Below, one piece after another: positions 9,999 through 20,058 of a stretch of 64,000 nt of DNA; the first letter of the stretch is position 1; every line of letters starts with the position of its first letter. The stretch is from CAWJLE01 sp963843645. GTDB lineage: Bacteria; Chloroflexota; Anaerolineae; DAOTYC01. The notes under the pieces are model-generated. The model was given only the letters and a program-made list of their open reading frames with translations. It searched no databases and was not told the origin of the DNA. The DNA lies in the NCBI GenBank assembly GCA_963843645.1, contig CAWJLE010000005.1, forward strand, positions 992,001 to 1,056,000. Direction: 5' to 3'. The translations under genes were made by a program, and so were the position numbers.

Positions 9999-11167
9999 CT
10001 AACCCGGGAACTGCTTGCTTACCCAGCTCGCCGGGTACCGGTAGTCGACCCACAGGTCGTCGGAGACGTCCGGTTTCAGATACTTGTCGATCTCGTCCTT
10101 GCCGAACTGGAGTTGATCGACGTATTCATACCGTGGGATTATTCGCCCATCATCGCCCGGACGGCCATGTCGACCATCAGCATGCCGCACGGCGGCCGGA
10201 TAGCCGACAGCGTAAAAATCGACGTCGTACTGCTTGGCGATCTTGAGGAAGCCGTTCAGCGGCTCGGCGGTGATCGGCGGAACGTCGCGCTTCGCTTCGA
10301 CGAAGGCCTCTACTGCGGGCCAGGAAGCGAAGGAGCTGTCACTCCAGACCCCATCGATCTGAGGATAGGTGTTGATCCAGGCCTCGAAGCCCTTCTTGCC
10401 CTCGGTGATGGACCAGTTCAGGTAGCCGTGCGCCAGGACTTCGATGTCAGGATAGTTGGCGAACACTTCCTTGGCGGCCTTGAGGCGCACCTCGGCCGTG
10501 TCAACTCCGGCGATACCGCTGGCCATCACGATCTTGCCCTTGCCGTTCAGCTTCTTGGCCAGCCACTCGGCTGTGGCTTTGCCGTGGAAGGCGTTGTCCG
10601 CGTTGACGTAGCTCACGAACTTGTCGGTGAGGTACGGCATCTGCATCTGGATCACCGGGATGCCGGCGTCCCAGGCGCGCTCCAGGGGACCCTTGAGGGC
10701 AGCGCCAAGCGGACAGGCGATGAGCACGTCCGGCTTCTGGGACAGCAGGTTTTCCATGGCGGAGACCTGGACCGCCGCATTGCCCTGGCCGTCCGCCAGG
10801 AAGTAGTCGCTGAACAGGTCTTTGTACTTCTCCTTGATCGCGTACTCGCTGTGGCCGTCCAGCATCAGCGCCCAGGAGTTGGTGGGACCCTGTGACAGGT
10901 TGGCGATCTTCCAGGGTGGGTCCTTTCTGAACTTGCGTGCAATCGAACCACAGCATGCGCGTCCCAGTCCTCGGGACGCTGCACGCCCGCCTGGGCGAGA
11001 CCCGCTGCCTGGGCGGTGGCGGTGACCCCCTGGAGGCCCATCGGGCCGAGCAGGGACGTGGCCGCCGAGGCGCCGACGATCCCACCGGCCGCCGCAATGA
11101 ACTCACGTCGACTCAGTTGTCCGCTTCGAGCTTTTTCCAGTAAACTGTCAATCACTCCGTTCCCCAT
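9999..11167 (-). CDS. Tat-exported sugar-binding protein (CUT2), copy 1, frameshifted
   Basis: Periplasmic-type substrate-binding protein, about 385 residues. The start at 11167 has an AGGAGG site. The N-terminus carries a twin-arginine motif (SRREFIAAAGGIVGASAATS), so it is predicted to be exported folded. The ligand-binding core is clear: PDVLIACPLGAALKGPLERA, AGIPVIQMQMPYLTDKFVSY, GKIVMASGIAGVDTAEVRLK. Indels near 10865-10960 and a compensating pair near 10165-10190 disrupt the frame; the corrected peptide matches its neighbour copy throughout. The two copies are close paralogues in tandem, which may give the transporter two ligand ranges. Confidence 0.85.
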
Positions 11168-11242
11168 ACTTGAAGCCTCCTTGCTTGTGTGTCTGATCCA
11201 ACCATACCCCACACGCGGCGTCGATCCCGCGTCGCAACACTA

Positions 11243-12412
11243 CTACTTCTTAGGGAACTGCTTGTCCGCCCACACGCGCGGGTAGAGGTAGTCGACGATG
11301 AAATCATCCGGCATGTCGGGTTCGAGGTGCTGATCCAGCTCGTCCTTGCCGAACTGGAACTGGTCCACTGCCTGGTATCGGGGAACGACCTCGCCCATCA
11401 AGACGCGGACGGCCATGTCGACCATGAGCATGCCCGTGCCTGCCGTATAGCCGTAGGCGTAGAAATCGGCGTCGAACTTCTTGGCGGCTTTCAAGAAGCC
11501 GTTGAACATGTCGCCCACGAGCGGCGGGATCGTCCGCTGGGCTTCGGTCAGCGCTTCCATACCGGCCATGGCGGCAAACCCGCTATCGGCCCAGATGCCG
11601 TCGATCTCGGGATACGCGGCCACCCAGGCCTCGAAGCCCTTCTTGGCTTCGGTAACCGACCAGTTGTGGTACGCCTGTGCGAGGATCTCGATGTCGGGAT
11701 ACTTGGCGAAGGCGTCCTTGGCGCCTGCCAGCCGCTGTTCGGCTGTGTCGACGCCGGCGATGCCGCTGCTCAACACGACCTTACCTTTGCCGCTCAGCTT
11801 TTCGGCCAGCCACTTGGCGAGCGTATAGCCATTGATGTAGTTGTCGCCGTTGATGTAGCTGACGAACTTGTCGGTCAGGTACGGCATCTGCATCTGGATG
11901 ACCGGGATGCCGGCGTCCCAGGCGCGCTCTAGAGGGCCCTTCAGCGCGGCGCCTAGCGGGCAGGCGATGATCACGTCAGGCTGTTGTGCGAGATAGGCTC
12001 TCCATCGCCGAAACCTGCACCGCAGCATTGCCCTGGCCGTCGGCCAGCCAGTAGTCACTGAACAGGTCCTTGTACTTCTCTCTTGACCGCGTACTCGCGT
12101 GGCCGTCCAGCTCAGGCCCAGGCGTTGGTCGGACCCTGGGACAGGTTGGCGATCTTCCAGGGCGGGTCCTTCTTGAACTTGGTGCAGTCGAACCAGAGCA
12201 TGCGCTCCCAGTCCTCGGGGCGTTGCTCTCCGGCCTGGGTCGAGTGAGGCAGCCTCCGCCACCGGCGTGTGGCCTTCGAGCCCCAAGGATCCAAGCAGAG
12301 AGGTGGCGGCGGACATGCCGAGAATGCCGCCGTCGCCGAGAGGAACTCGCGGCGACTCAACTGCACCCCTGCGAACTCTGTTCAGTAGACTGTCGATCAA
12401 TCCGCTACCCAT
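11243..12412 (-). CDS. Tat-exported sugar-binding protein (CUT2), copy 2, frameshifted at the N-terminus
   Basis: Paralogue of the next gene downstream, about 390 residues. The start at 12412 has a GAGGAGGG site. The Tat motif QLSRREFLSA is read only after correcting an indel near 12365; more indels lie at about 12240-12260, 12110-12120, 12075 and 12000. From 11990 to the stop the frame is clean and shows the binding-protein core (PDVIIACPLGAALKGPLERA, GKGKVVLSSGIAGVDTAEQR). The C-terminus ends YLYPRVWADKQFPKK, close to YPASWVSKQFPG in copy 1. It sits between the first permease and copy 1 in the operon. Confidence 0.85.
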   Translation of the reverse strand: MGSGLIDSLLNRVRRGAVESPRVPLGDGGILGMSAATSLLGSLGLEGHTPVAEAASLDPGRRATPRGLGAHALVRLHQVQEGPALEDRQPVPGSDQRLGLSWTATRVRGQERSTRTCSVTTGWPTARAMLRCRFRRWRAYLAQQPDVIIACPLGAALKGPLERAWDAGIPVIQMQMPYLTDKFVSYINGDNYINGYTLAKWLAEKLSGKGKVVLSSGIAGVDTAEQRLAGAKDAFAKYPDIEILAQAYHNWSVTEAKKGFEAWVAAYPEIDGIWADSGFAAMAGMEALTEAQRTIPPLVGDMFNGFLKAAKKFDADFYAYGYTAGTGMLMVDMAVRVLMGEVVPRYQAVDQFQFGKDELDQHLEPDMPDDFIVDYLYPRVWADKQFPKK

Positions 12413-12505
12413 CTGTAAATCCCTCCTCTAGGTTGACGCTCAGTGTGTCGCTGTGACGAATGGATCGGCGCGTACGCCGGACTTGGGCGGTTTGTTGTCG
12501 ACAGA

Positions 12506-13519
12506 TCACCTCCTTCGCTCTACTGCCTCGAGACGTGTTTGAAGCGAATAGACCATGACTGCTCCGATGATGACGGCGCCCTTTACAATAAGCTGGTAGT
12601 GGACGGCCAGATTCAAAATGAGGACGATATTAAACAGGGCCGTGAGCAGAAGAACGCCGGCGATGGTGCCCCCGATCCCGCCCCGGCCTCCCGCAAAGCT
12701 CGTGCCGCCCACCACGACTGCGCCAATGGAGTCCAGGTCGAAGCCTCGCCCCAGGTACCGGTCGCCGTAACCGATGTAGCCGCTCAGGACCAGGCCGGCG
12801 ACGGCGGCGAACAGCCCGCACATGACGTAGGTCATGATCGAGACCCGCTCGACATTGATGCCGGAGAAACGCGCGGCCTCACGATTGCCTCCGGTGGCGT
12901 ACAGCTGGCGGCCAAAAGGCGTCCTCTTCAGCAGGACGGCGACGAATACCGCCATGACAACAAGAATCACCACCGGGAATGGGGATTGGTCCGATGATGG
13001 ATGCCAGGACCCGATAAAGGGCGCGGGACGCCCGCTGATGATGCCTCGGGTCCAGGCAAAACGAATGCCTTCCACGAAAATCAACATCCCGAGAGTGGCC
13101 ACGAATGGCGGGATGTTGCGCTTGGTGATCAACAGGCCGTTCATCAGGCCAACCGCTGCCCCAATTCCCAGGCAGACGAGGATGGCAAAGGCAACGTTGT
13201 TGTCCTTGCCGCCGGTAAGCTCCGAAACGGCAATGGCAATCGTGCCCATCACCGCCCCGACGGACAGATCGATCCCGCCGCCCAAAATGACCATCGTCTG
13301 CCCGATGCTGACAATGCCCAGCACCGCCGCCGCGCGAAGCACGTTCAGTACATTCGAGAACTTGTAGAATGCCGGGGAAAGAATGGCAGAAATAATGATG
13401 ACGATGAGCAGCGCAACGTACACCCCACGGCTTTCCAGAAACGAGGAGAACGAGTCGGTGGTTATCAAACGAATGATACCGGGAGCTTTGGATGCTGAAC
13501 CTTCCACGTAACCCTCCAT
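12506..13519 (-). CDS. CUT2 sugar ABC transporter permease, first gene of the operon
   Basis: An intact permease of 337 residues from ATG 13519 (an upstream TTG at 13564 is less likely). Hydrophobic segments run through the whole chain. Signatures include IGQTMVILGGGIDLSVGAVM, PPFVATLGMLIFVEGIRFAW and IGAVVVGGTSFAGGRGGIGG. It is homologous to, but not a close copy of, the permease at 7338-8313. As the operon's leading gene it is transcribed from the promoter at 13863-13892, leaving a leader of about 330 bases. Confidence 0.9.
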   Translation of the reverse strand: MEGYVEGSASKAPGIIRLITTDSFSSFLESRGVYVALLIVIIISAILSPAFYKFSNVLNVLRAAAVLGIVSIGQTMVILGGGIDLSVGAVMGTIAIAVSELTGGKDNNVAFAILVCLGIGAAVGLMNGLLITKRNIPPFVATLGMLIFVEGIRFAWTRGIISGRPAPFIGSWHPSSDQSPFPVVILVVMAVFVAVLLKRTPFGRQLYATGGNREAARFSGINVERVSIMTYVMCGLFAAVAGLVLSGYIGYGDRYLGRGFDLDSIGAVVVGGTSFAGGRGGIGGTIAGVLLLTALFNIVLILNLAVHYQLIVKGAVIIGAVMVYSLQTRLEAVERRR

Positions 13520-13862
13520 GGTTCTATGCTGCAACTCTCTGCTATAAAGCGAACCCGGCGACAATATGGCCGGGAACGACGATGATCAGAGTCGGGTGAC
13601 TGGTTGACCCACGCTATGCAATTGTGCGGCTGTGGCGGCAAAACAATCGGTAACCCGAGATCGCTCCCCGGGAGCGGCAATATGACTCAACCCAGTGCTG
13701 CGTCGGGCTTTCCCATGCCCGCTGCAATGGCGGCGGCCCATCGAAAGGCTGCAGTCAACTCGAGGAGCGCAATGAATTTGTGATGCTGATTTAGAGACAC
13801 AATTCTGTTGGAAGAGGACGATGGGATCGGCACCCGAGACGGGTCCGTTCATCACGCATGTG

Positions 13863-13892
13863 ATTGTATCATACCCTGACGTGGGTTGTCAA
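13863..13892 (-). promoter_or_regulatory. Promoter of the CUT2/OYE operon
   Basis: Minus-strand -35 TTGACA (13887-13892), 18-bp spacer and -10 TACAAT (13863-13868) preceded by TGA, an extended -10. It faces the permease at 13519. Confidence 0.65.
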
Positions 13893-14010
13893 CACGTTCA
13901 GGCGGCCAATCGGACTGATCGGATTCGCGATGCCCCGGCGACCTTTCCGATGGTTCGACTGACGCGGGAGTATCGCGTTTGTGACCCGAGGCTGTGCCCT
14001 CAGACTGAGA

Positions 14011-14047
14011 AACGATAAAGCATGCTAAAATATGCTAAGCAATCGTT
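14011..14047. promoter_or_regulatory. Imperfect dyad, possible operator
   Basis: AACGAT and AGCAT on the left (from 14011) are mirrored by ATGCT and ATCGTT on the right (ending 14047) around an A/T-rich centre. It lies between two divergent sugar operons, a reasonable place for a shared repressor site. No specific regulator is implied. Confidence 0.3.
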
Positions 14048-14655
14048 GGTAGCGCTGTTTCAACAGTTTCCCGCGGTTAGACTGAGGATTTGTCCCCAAG
14101 TCACCGGCCTGGTGTTTCCAGGGCATGGTCAGGTTGCATCAGCAGGCTTTCTGGCTGCGTGACCAGTGGGTCTGTCCTCCGGCCCAAGCGACGGTATACC
14201 TGCGATGTCGCAACAATTTCGCAAATTGTGTCAACCGTCTGAGGCAGCTCTGCCAATAAACTACCACGGCTGTGATGAGCCCCGATGAGCCCCTGGGCGC
14301 CGCGAGAGTCCCATTGACACGAGAGGTATAATGATATTGCGAATTTAGGCTGGTGTCGATGAGGCAGGAAGTGTGCCGCTCGCCAGCCAAAGAAATGGAA
14401 GGCCCGTCTACGTGACCACGTCAGAAACTGGCGGAGCCTTTTCTGGTGTCCCTCGTTGTTCGAAGCCGGCTCCAGTGGGCGTTTCCACCTCCAGGCCCTC
14501 GTCCCGGGTGTCTTACCTACGTTGTGGTCAGGCGAACACACAGCGAAGCGCGATTTCCAGAGAATTCTCGCCCGCTGCGTTTTCCGGCGTTTGCCGTGCC
14601 AGAGCGCGTTATCATTGCCTTCCATCATACCTGCGGTTTGGAGACTGGGAAAAAA

Positions 14656-16043
14656 ATGACTTCAGATTCTTCGAAACAAAACAGTGAGCATAGCCGCTTC
14701 GTCTACGTCGTGGCGGCGATTTCTTCGTTGGCGGGCTTGCTCTTCGGCTACGACACCGGCGTGATCTCCGGCGCCATCCTGTTCATCAAGAGCCAATTCA
14801 ATCTCTCGTCCACTATGGAAGAGGTGGTGGTAAGCTCAGTGCTGGTCGGAGCAGTGATCGGCGCGGCGGTTGGTGGCATATCCGCCGACCGGCTGGGGCG
14901 GCGCGCCACTATCATCGTCGCGGCGCTTCTTTTCGTGTTGGGCGCCATCGGCACTTCGCTCGCGCCCGTCGTTGGGCTGGCTCGTCGTCGGCCGAGTTAT
15001 CGTGGGCATTGCCATCGGGATGGCGTCCTTTAGCGCGCCGTTGTATATCTCCGAAGTATCCCCGCCTGACATGCGGGGATCGCTGGTGGGCCTGAACCAG
15101 ATCGCCCTGGTTACCGGTATCGTCGTTGCATACCTGGTGGACTACGCCTTGGCCGGCAGCGACAGCTGGCGATGGATGCTGGGCCTGGCAGCCATCCCCG
15201 GCGCCGTCCTCGGGGTGGGCATGCTCTTTATGCCCCCAGCGCCCGCTGGCTCGTGGCCCAGGGGCGGCCGGACGAGGCGCGCGGTGTGCTTGACAGGATC
15301 CGCAGTTCGGCGGACGTGGAGCCTGAACTGACGGAAATCCAAAAGAGCGTTAAGCTTCAGGGCGGCGAATGGTCGGAGCTGCTCAAGCCCGCGAGTGAGG
15401 CCCGCCCTGATCGTCGGCATTGGCCTGGCCATTCTCCAGCAGGTGACCGGCATCAATACCGTCATCTACTACGCACCGACGATCTTTCAGTTTGCCGGGC
15501 TGACCTCTGCCGCGGTGGCTATTTTGGCCACGGTGGGAGTGGGCCTGGTGAACGTGGTGCTTACGATCGTGGCCGTACGGTTGATCGATCGGGTCGGGCG
15601 TCGGCCGCTTACTGCTGATCGGCCTGGTCGGCATGGTTCTTGGCCTGGGCTTGCTGGGCCTGGCCTTCAGCCTACCCGCACTGTCGAAGTCGATCGCGTG
15701 GGTCGCGGCGGGAAGCCTGATGCTATACGTGGGCTCATTTGCCGTGGGCCTGGGGCCGGTCTTTTGGTTGCTCATCTCCGAAATCTATCCGCTGAAGGTC
15801 CGTGGCCTGGCCATGAGCGTTGCCTCGATCGCCAACTGGGGCTCGAACCTCATCGTGGCCCTGACCTTTCTCTCGCTGGTTCAGGTCCTCGGCCGATCCG
15901 GCGCCTTCTGGCTCTACGGCGTGATCGGCATCGGCGCCTGGATCTTCTCCTATCTACTGGTGCCGGAAACGAAGGGCCGCACCCTCGAGGAGATCGAGGC
16001 CCACTGGCGGGCCGGCAAACATCCGCGTGAGCTAGGGCGGTAG
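14656..16043 (+). CDS. Sugar porter (MFS) transporter, at least four frameshifts
   Basis: A major-facilitator sugar transporter of about 460 residues. ATG 14656 starts MTSDSSKQNSEHSRFVYVVA. Sugar-porter signatures are GLLFGYDTGVISGAI in helix 1, ADRLGRRATI between helices 2 and 3, QQVTGINTVIYYAPTIF in helix 7 and the closing PETKGRTLEEIE. Frame changes occur near 14975, 15240, 15400 and 15612; each flanking frame continues the same family alignment. It probably imports hexose by proton symport and leads a module with glucoamylase and glucose dehydrogenase. Confidence 0.88.
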
Positions 16044-16083
16044 CGGGCGTGGACCCCAAATTCTGTAGTGGAGGTGATCAAAA

Positions 16084-18529
16084 TGAGCGAAGTCTGATAC
16101 TCATGCGCCGGGTTGGCCCGGTATCCCGGCGCGCTGGACGTCGAGTGCCAAGAGCGGCGTCGGCACGGCCATCAACGAGGCAGCCGGGTGTGGTTTACCC
16201 TCAGCCACGGCATCTTGAATGAGGTCTACTATCCCCGGCTGGATCAGGCCTGCACGCGCGACATGGGCTTGATCGTTACCGACGGCGCGGGGTTCTTCTC
16301 CGAGGAAAAGCGAGACACCGATCACGAGGTCGCGTACCTGGCCGAGGGCGTGCCCGGCTTTCGGCTGGTCAATACCTGCCAGAAGAAGCGGTACCGGATC
16401 GAAAAGGAGATCGTCCCCGATCCCGAGCGCGACGTCATTCTACAAACGACCCGTTTGGTGCCGTTGCGGGGCGGGCTCGACGACTTGCATCTCTACGTTC
16501 TGCTCGCGCCGCACCTGGCAAACCACGGCGCCGGCAACACCGCCTGGGTGGGAGACTACAAGGGTATTCCCATGCTGTTTGCCCAAAGGGAGAACACCGC
16601 TCTGGCTCTGGCCTGTTCTACGGCGGGAGTGTCGCCTCTTCCCAGTCTTCGGGGAGCGCCCTGGCTCAGGAGGTCGGTCGGCTTCGTCGGAACATCCGAT
16701 GGCTGGCAGGATCTCACGCAACATCACGAGATGACCTGGGAGTACACCAGGGCGGAAAACGGCAACGTGGCCCTGATCGGCGAAATAGATTTGCACGCCA
16801 CCGGCGGGGCCTTTACGCTGGCGCTGGGCTTTGGCTCGACTGCGAGCGAGGCCGCGCAGATTGCCCTGGGCAGCCTGGCGGATGGGTTTGAAGCCGTCCG
16901 GGCGCAGTTCATCTCCGAGTGGCAGTCCTGGCAAACGGGGGTGACTTGCCTATCCCACCCGAGCCGGGCGGCCGGGACCTGTTCCGGGTCAGCACGGCCG
17001 TGCTGCGCACCCATGAGTCCAAGCGTTTCGCCGGGGATCTCATTGCCAGCCTGTCCATTCCATGGGGTTCCGCCAAGGGCGACAACGACTTGGGCGGTTA
17101 TCACCTCGCGTGGCCCCGTGATCTGGTCGAATCGGCGGGAGGCCTGCTGGCTGCCGGGCTGTCTGCGGAGGCGTGGCGCGTGCTGCAATATCTGCGCGTT
17201 ACCCAGGAACCGGACGGGCATTGGCCGCAGAACATGTGGATGGACGGCACGCCCTACTGGAACGGCGTGCAAATGGACGAGACCGCTCTGCCCATTCTGT
17301 TCGTGGACCTGTCGCGCCGCGAGAAGGCCCTGAATGACGATCAACTGTCCGCCGTCTGGCCCATGATCCACCGGGCCGCCGGATACCTGGTTCGCAACGG
17401 TCCGGTGACCCAGCAAGACCGCTGGGAAGAGGACCCCGGCTATTCTCCGTTTACTCTGGCAGCCGAAATCGCGGCGCTGGCCGGCCGCGGCCGATTTCGC
17501 CGACCTCAATCACGAGCCGGCAGTTGGCCGTCTATCTGCGGGAGACGGCGGACGTGTGGAACGATAACGTCGAGCGCTGGACGTACGTTACGAACACCGA
17601 ACTGGCGCGGAGAAGTCGGCGTGAAGGGCTACTACGTGCGCATCGGCGCCGTCGACGCGGCGGAGGCGGCCTCGCCGGCGGGCGGATTTGTGCCGATCAA
17701 GAACCGTCCTCCCGGTCAGGGCTCTGCGCCGACCGCCGAAATCGTCAGTCCTGACGCGCTGGCCTTGGTACGTTTCGGTCTGCGGGCGCCTGATGATCCA
17801 CGCATTCTCGATACTGTCAGAGCCATCGATGCGCTGCTCAAGGTGGACACGCCCTTTGGGCCCGCCTGGCACCGCTACAACGATGACGGTTACGGTGAGC
17901 ACGCAGACGGGAGCCCGTTCGACGGCAACGGCGTGGGCCGGGTCTGGCCGCTGCTTACGGGCGAGCGGGCGCACTACGAGCTGGCGGCGGGCCACCGCGA
18001 TGCGGCGGACAACCTGCGGCGGACGATGGAAGCCCTGGCCAACGCGAGCGGCCTGCTTCCCGAACAGACGTGGGACTCGCCGGATGTGCCGCAACGGGGG
18101 CTGTTCTTTGGGAGGCCGGCCGGCTCGGCCATGCCGCTGGTGTGGGCTCACGCCGAGTACGTGAAGCTGAGGCGCTCCCTGCAGGATAATCGCGTGTTCG
18201 ACCAGCCGGCCGCTGCGTCCGAGCGTTACGCGCAACTCAAGACGGGCTCGCCATTCGCCTTCTGGCGCTTCAACAACAAGATCCGCACGGCACAGGCCGG
18301 AAAACAGCTGCGGGTGGAGCTGCTGAGTCCCGCTGTGATTCACTGGAGCACGGACGGCTGGCGCACCGTCCGCGACAGCCCGACGCGCGACACGGGGCTG
18401 GGCGTCCACGTGGCAGATCTGCCGACAGCGGACCTCGACGCCGGGACGACGATCCTGTTCACATTCTTCTGGCCGGGCGCGCGACGCTGGGAGGGAACGG
18501 ATTTCGCCGTGCAACTGATCGATTCGTAG
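16084..18529 (+). CDS. GH15 glucan 1,4-alpha-glucosidase (glucoamylase), frameshifted
   Basis: Glucoamylase-type hydrolase, about 810 residues, releasing glucose from alpha-glucans. ATG 16084 has a strong GGAGGTGAT site. Indels near 16094, 16170, 16940 and a compensating set at about 17480-17610 must be corrected. The N-terminal beta domain reads GIPARWTSSAKSGVGTAI, then SRVWFTLSHGILNEVYYPRL and FFSEEKRDTDHEVAYL. The (alpha/alpha)6 domain shows GDNDLGGYHLAWPRDLVESA, DGHWPQNMWMDGTPYWNGVQ and MDETALPILF, the usual substrate-binding and acid regions. The second catalytic Glu probably lies in LLPEQTWDS. I see no signal peptide, which suggests intracellular maltodextrin or glycogen breakdown. Confidence 0.88.
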
Positions 18530-18706
18530 ACAGGACGACTGCGGCCCCGCACCACGGAGCGCACCCGCAAAGTTGGACCGCGCCAGACGTGAAGCCGGCC
18601 CGAAGCCCGCCGAGTTCCGCACGAGCCGACGTGGCTGGAGACGCTTGGATTAGTTTGATGGCCAAGATCATACCGATTTGTAGTTGAAAGGAGTGAATTG
18701 AGTGTC

Positions 18707-19810
18707 ATGAAAGCAATAGCCATTACTCCGTGCCAGCCGAATACGCAACGGCTGGTCGACGTACCGATGCCCGGTGTTGACGAAGTGCCGGATGGACGGG
18801 GCGTTCTGGTCAAAGTACTGAAGGTGGGAGTGGACGGCACTGACAAGGAGCTAGTCGAGGGCAAGTATGGGGCGCCACCGCCGGGTTACGACTTCCTGGT
18901 CACCGGGCACGAGTCTTTTGGCCGGGTCGTGGAGGTCGGACCGAAGGTGAAGGAGTTCGCCCCAGGCGACTTTGTGGTCGCTACCGTCCGTCGCCCTGGC
19001 CACTCCATCTACGATGTCATTGGCACGTCTGATATGACAACAGACGATACGTACCACGAACGCGGTATCAACCTCCTGCACGGCTACCTGACGGAGCATT
19101 ACGTGGACTCGGCTGATTACCTCGTGAAAATTCCGCCCGGCCTGAAGGATGTCGCCGTGTTACTCGAGCCGACCAGCATCATCGAAAAGGGTATCGAGGA
19201 AGCCTACGAGATCCAACGCCGGCTGAAGGTCTGGCAGCCTCGCAAAGTGGCAGTGATGGGCGCGGGCACGGTGGGACTACTCGGCGCGATGGCCTTGCGC
19301 TCGCGAGGGCTCGACGTGACATCTTTCGCCCGGACCCCCAAACCTACCCCGAACTCGGCCCTCCTGGAGAAGATCGGCGCGCGCTACGTGAGCACGCGCG
19401 AAATGTCCGTCGCCGACGCCAGCGCCCAATTCGGCCCATTCCACTTGATTCTCGAGGCCACCGGGCACTCGGAGCCGGTGTTTGAGGCTGCCCCGGCGCT
19501 GGCGAAGGATGGTATCCTCATTCTCGCATCGGTCACCGGCGGGAGCACACAGCTTCAGATCGACGCGGATCAGTTCAATCTGGCGCTGGTTCTTGGCAAC
19601 CGGGTGATGTTCGGCACGGTCAACGCCAACCGTACGCATTTTGAGGCCGGTGTGGAGGATTTTGCCAAGGCGGAGTTGAGTTGGCCCGGCTGGCTGTCGC
19701 AGTTGCTGACCCACCCCGTGCATGGGCTGGACAAATACCAGGAGCTGTTTGACACGCTGCTCCAGGCAAAGGACGCGATCAAGGTCTATCTCATCGTCGG
19801 CGAGGAGTGA
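18707..19810 (+). CDS. Zinc-dependent glucose 1-dehydrogenase (MDR family)
   Basis: A 367-residue medium-chain dehydrogenase of the glucose/galactose 1-dehydrogenase type. ATG 18707 is preferred over TTG 18698 because GAAAGGAG lies about 10 bases upstream. The start MKAIAITPCQPNTQRLVDVP, the catalytic-zinc region VTGHESFGRVVEVG and the LLEPTSIIEKGIEEAYEIQ segment match the sugar dehydrogenase family rather than alcohol dehydrogenases. A Rossmann motif GAGTVGLLGAMAL binds NAD(P). It would oxidise glucose to gluconolactone, following the glucoamylase directly upstream, as in a non-phosphorylated Entner-Doudoroff entry. The frame is clean. Confidence 0.85.
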   Translation: MKAIAITPCQPNTQRLVDVPMPGVDEVPDGRGVLVKVLKVGVDGTDKELVEGKYGAPPPGYDFLVTGHESFGRVVEVGPKVKEFAPGDFVVATVRRPGHSIYDVIGTSDMTTDDTYHERGINLLHGYLTEHYVDSADYLVKIPPGLKDVAVLLEPTSIIEKGIEEAYEIQRRLKVWQPRKVAVMGAGTVGLLGAMALRSRGLDVTSFARTPKPTPNSALLEKIGARYVSTREMSVADASAQFGPFHLILEATGHSEPVFEAAPALAKDGILILASVTGGSTQLQIDADQFNLALVLGNRVMFGTVNANRTHFEAGVEDFAKAELSWPGWLSQLLTHPVHGLDKYQELFDTLLQAKDAIKVYLIVGEE

Positions 19811-19933
19811 GGCGCATCCAGAACGGCGAGTCAGATCGAACGAACGACAATCCTGGTCGGTGTCGCCCCGCACCCTTTGGAGAATGTGACACCCTGCCAC
19901 GCGGCAGCACTGTTGCCGAATGAGAAGAATGAT

Positions 19934-19962
19934 TTGACACGCCATTACTCAATGAATATACT
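19934..19962 (+). promoter_or_regulatory. Promoter upstream of the GxGYxYP gene
   Basis: -35 TTGACA (19934-19939), 17-bp spacer, -10 TATACT (19957-19962), about 95 bp before the start codon. Confidence 0.65.
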
Positions 19963-20058
19963 CACATGAAGCAATTTGACGCTTCCGCTGAGTCACCAGG
20001 AGGTTGGTTGCTGGAGTTCGATACGCCGCGGGAGTGAATATAGTGACCTGAGAGGACC

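Larger units (their letters stand above)
13520..14655. other. Intergenic region between two divergent sugar-uptake units
   Basis: About 1.1 kb with no convincing gene; open frames here lack family signatures and codon bias. It contains the minus-strand promoter at 13863-13892, an imperfect dyad at 14011-14047, and an isolated TATAAT at 14327-14332 with only a poorly spaced TTGACA (14314-14319) nearby, which might serve the sugar porter. The 330-base leader of the minus operon is open to attenuation control, but I see no recognised riboswitch. Confidence 0.5.

Noticed and set aside
14314..14340. TTGACA with TATAAT upstream of the sugar porter as one promoter
   Set aside because: The two hexamers are only 7 bp apart; the alternative -10 TATTGC at 15 bp is a poor match.
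14101..14628. Possible 175-residue gene on the minus strand
   Set aside because: No signal, domain, ribosome site or codon pattern; rich in Trp, His and Arg as in non-coding GC-rich DNA.
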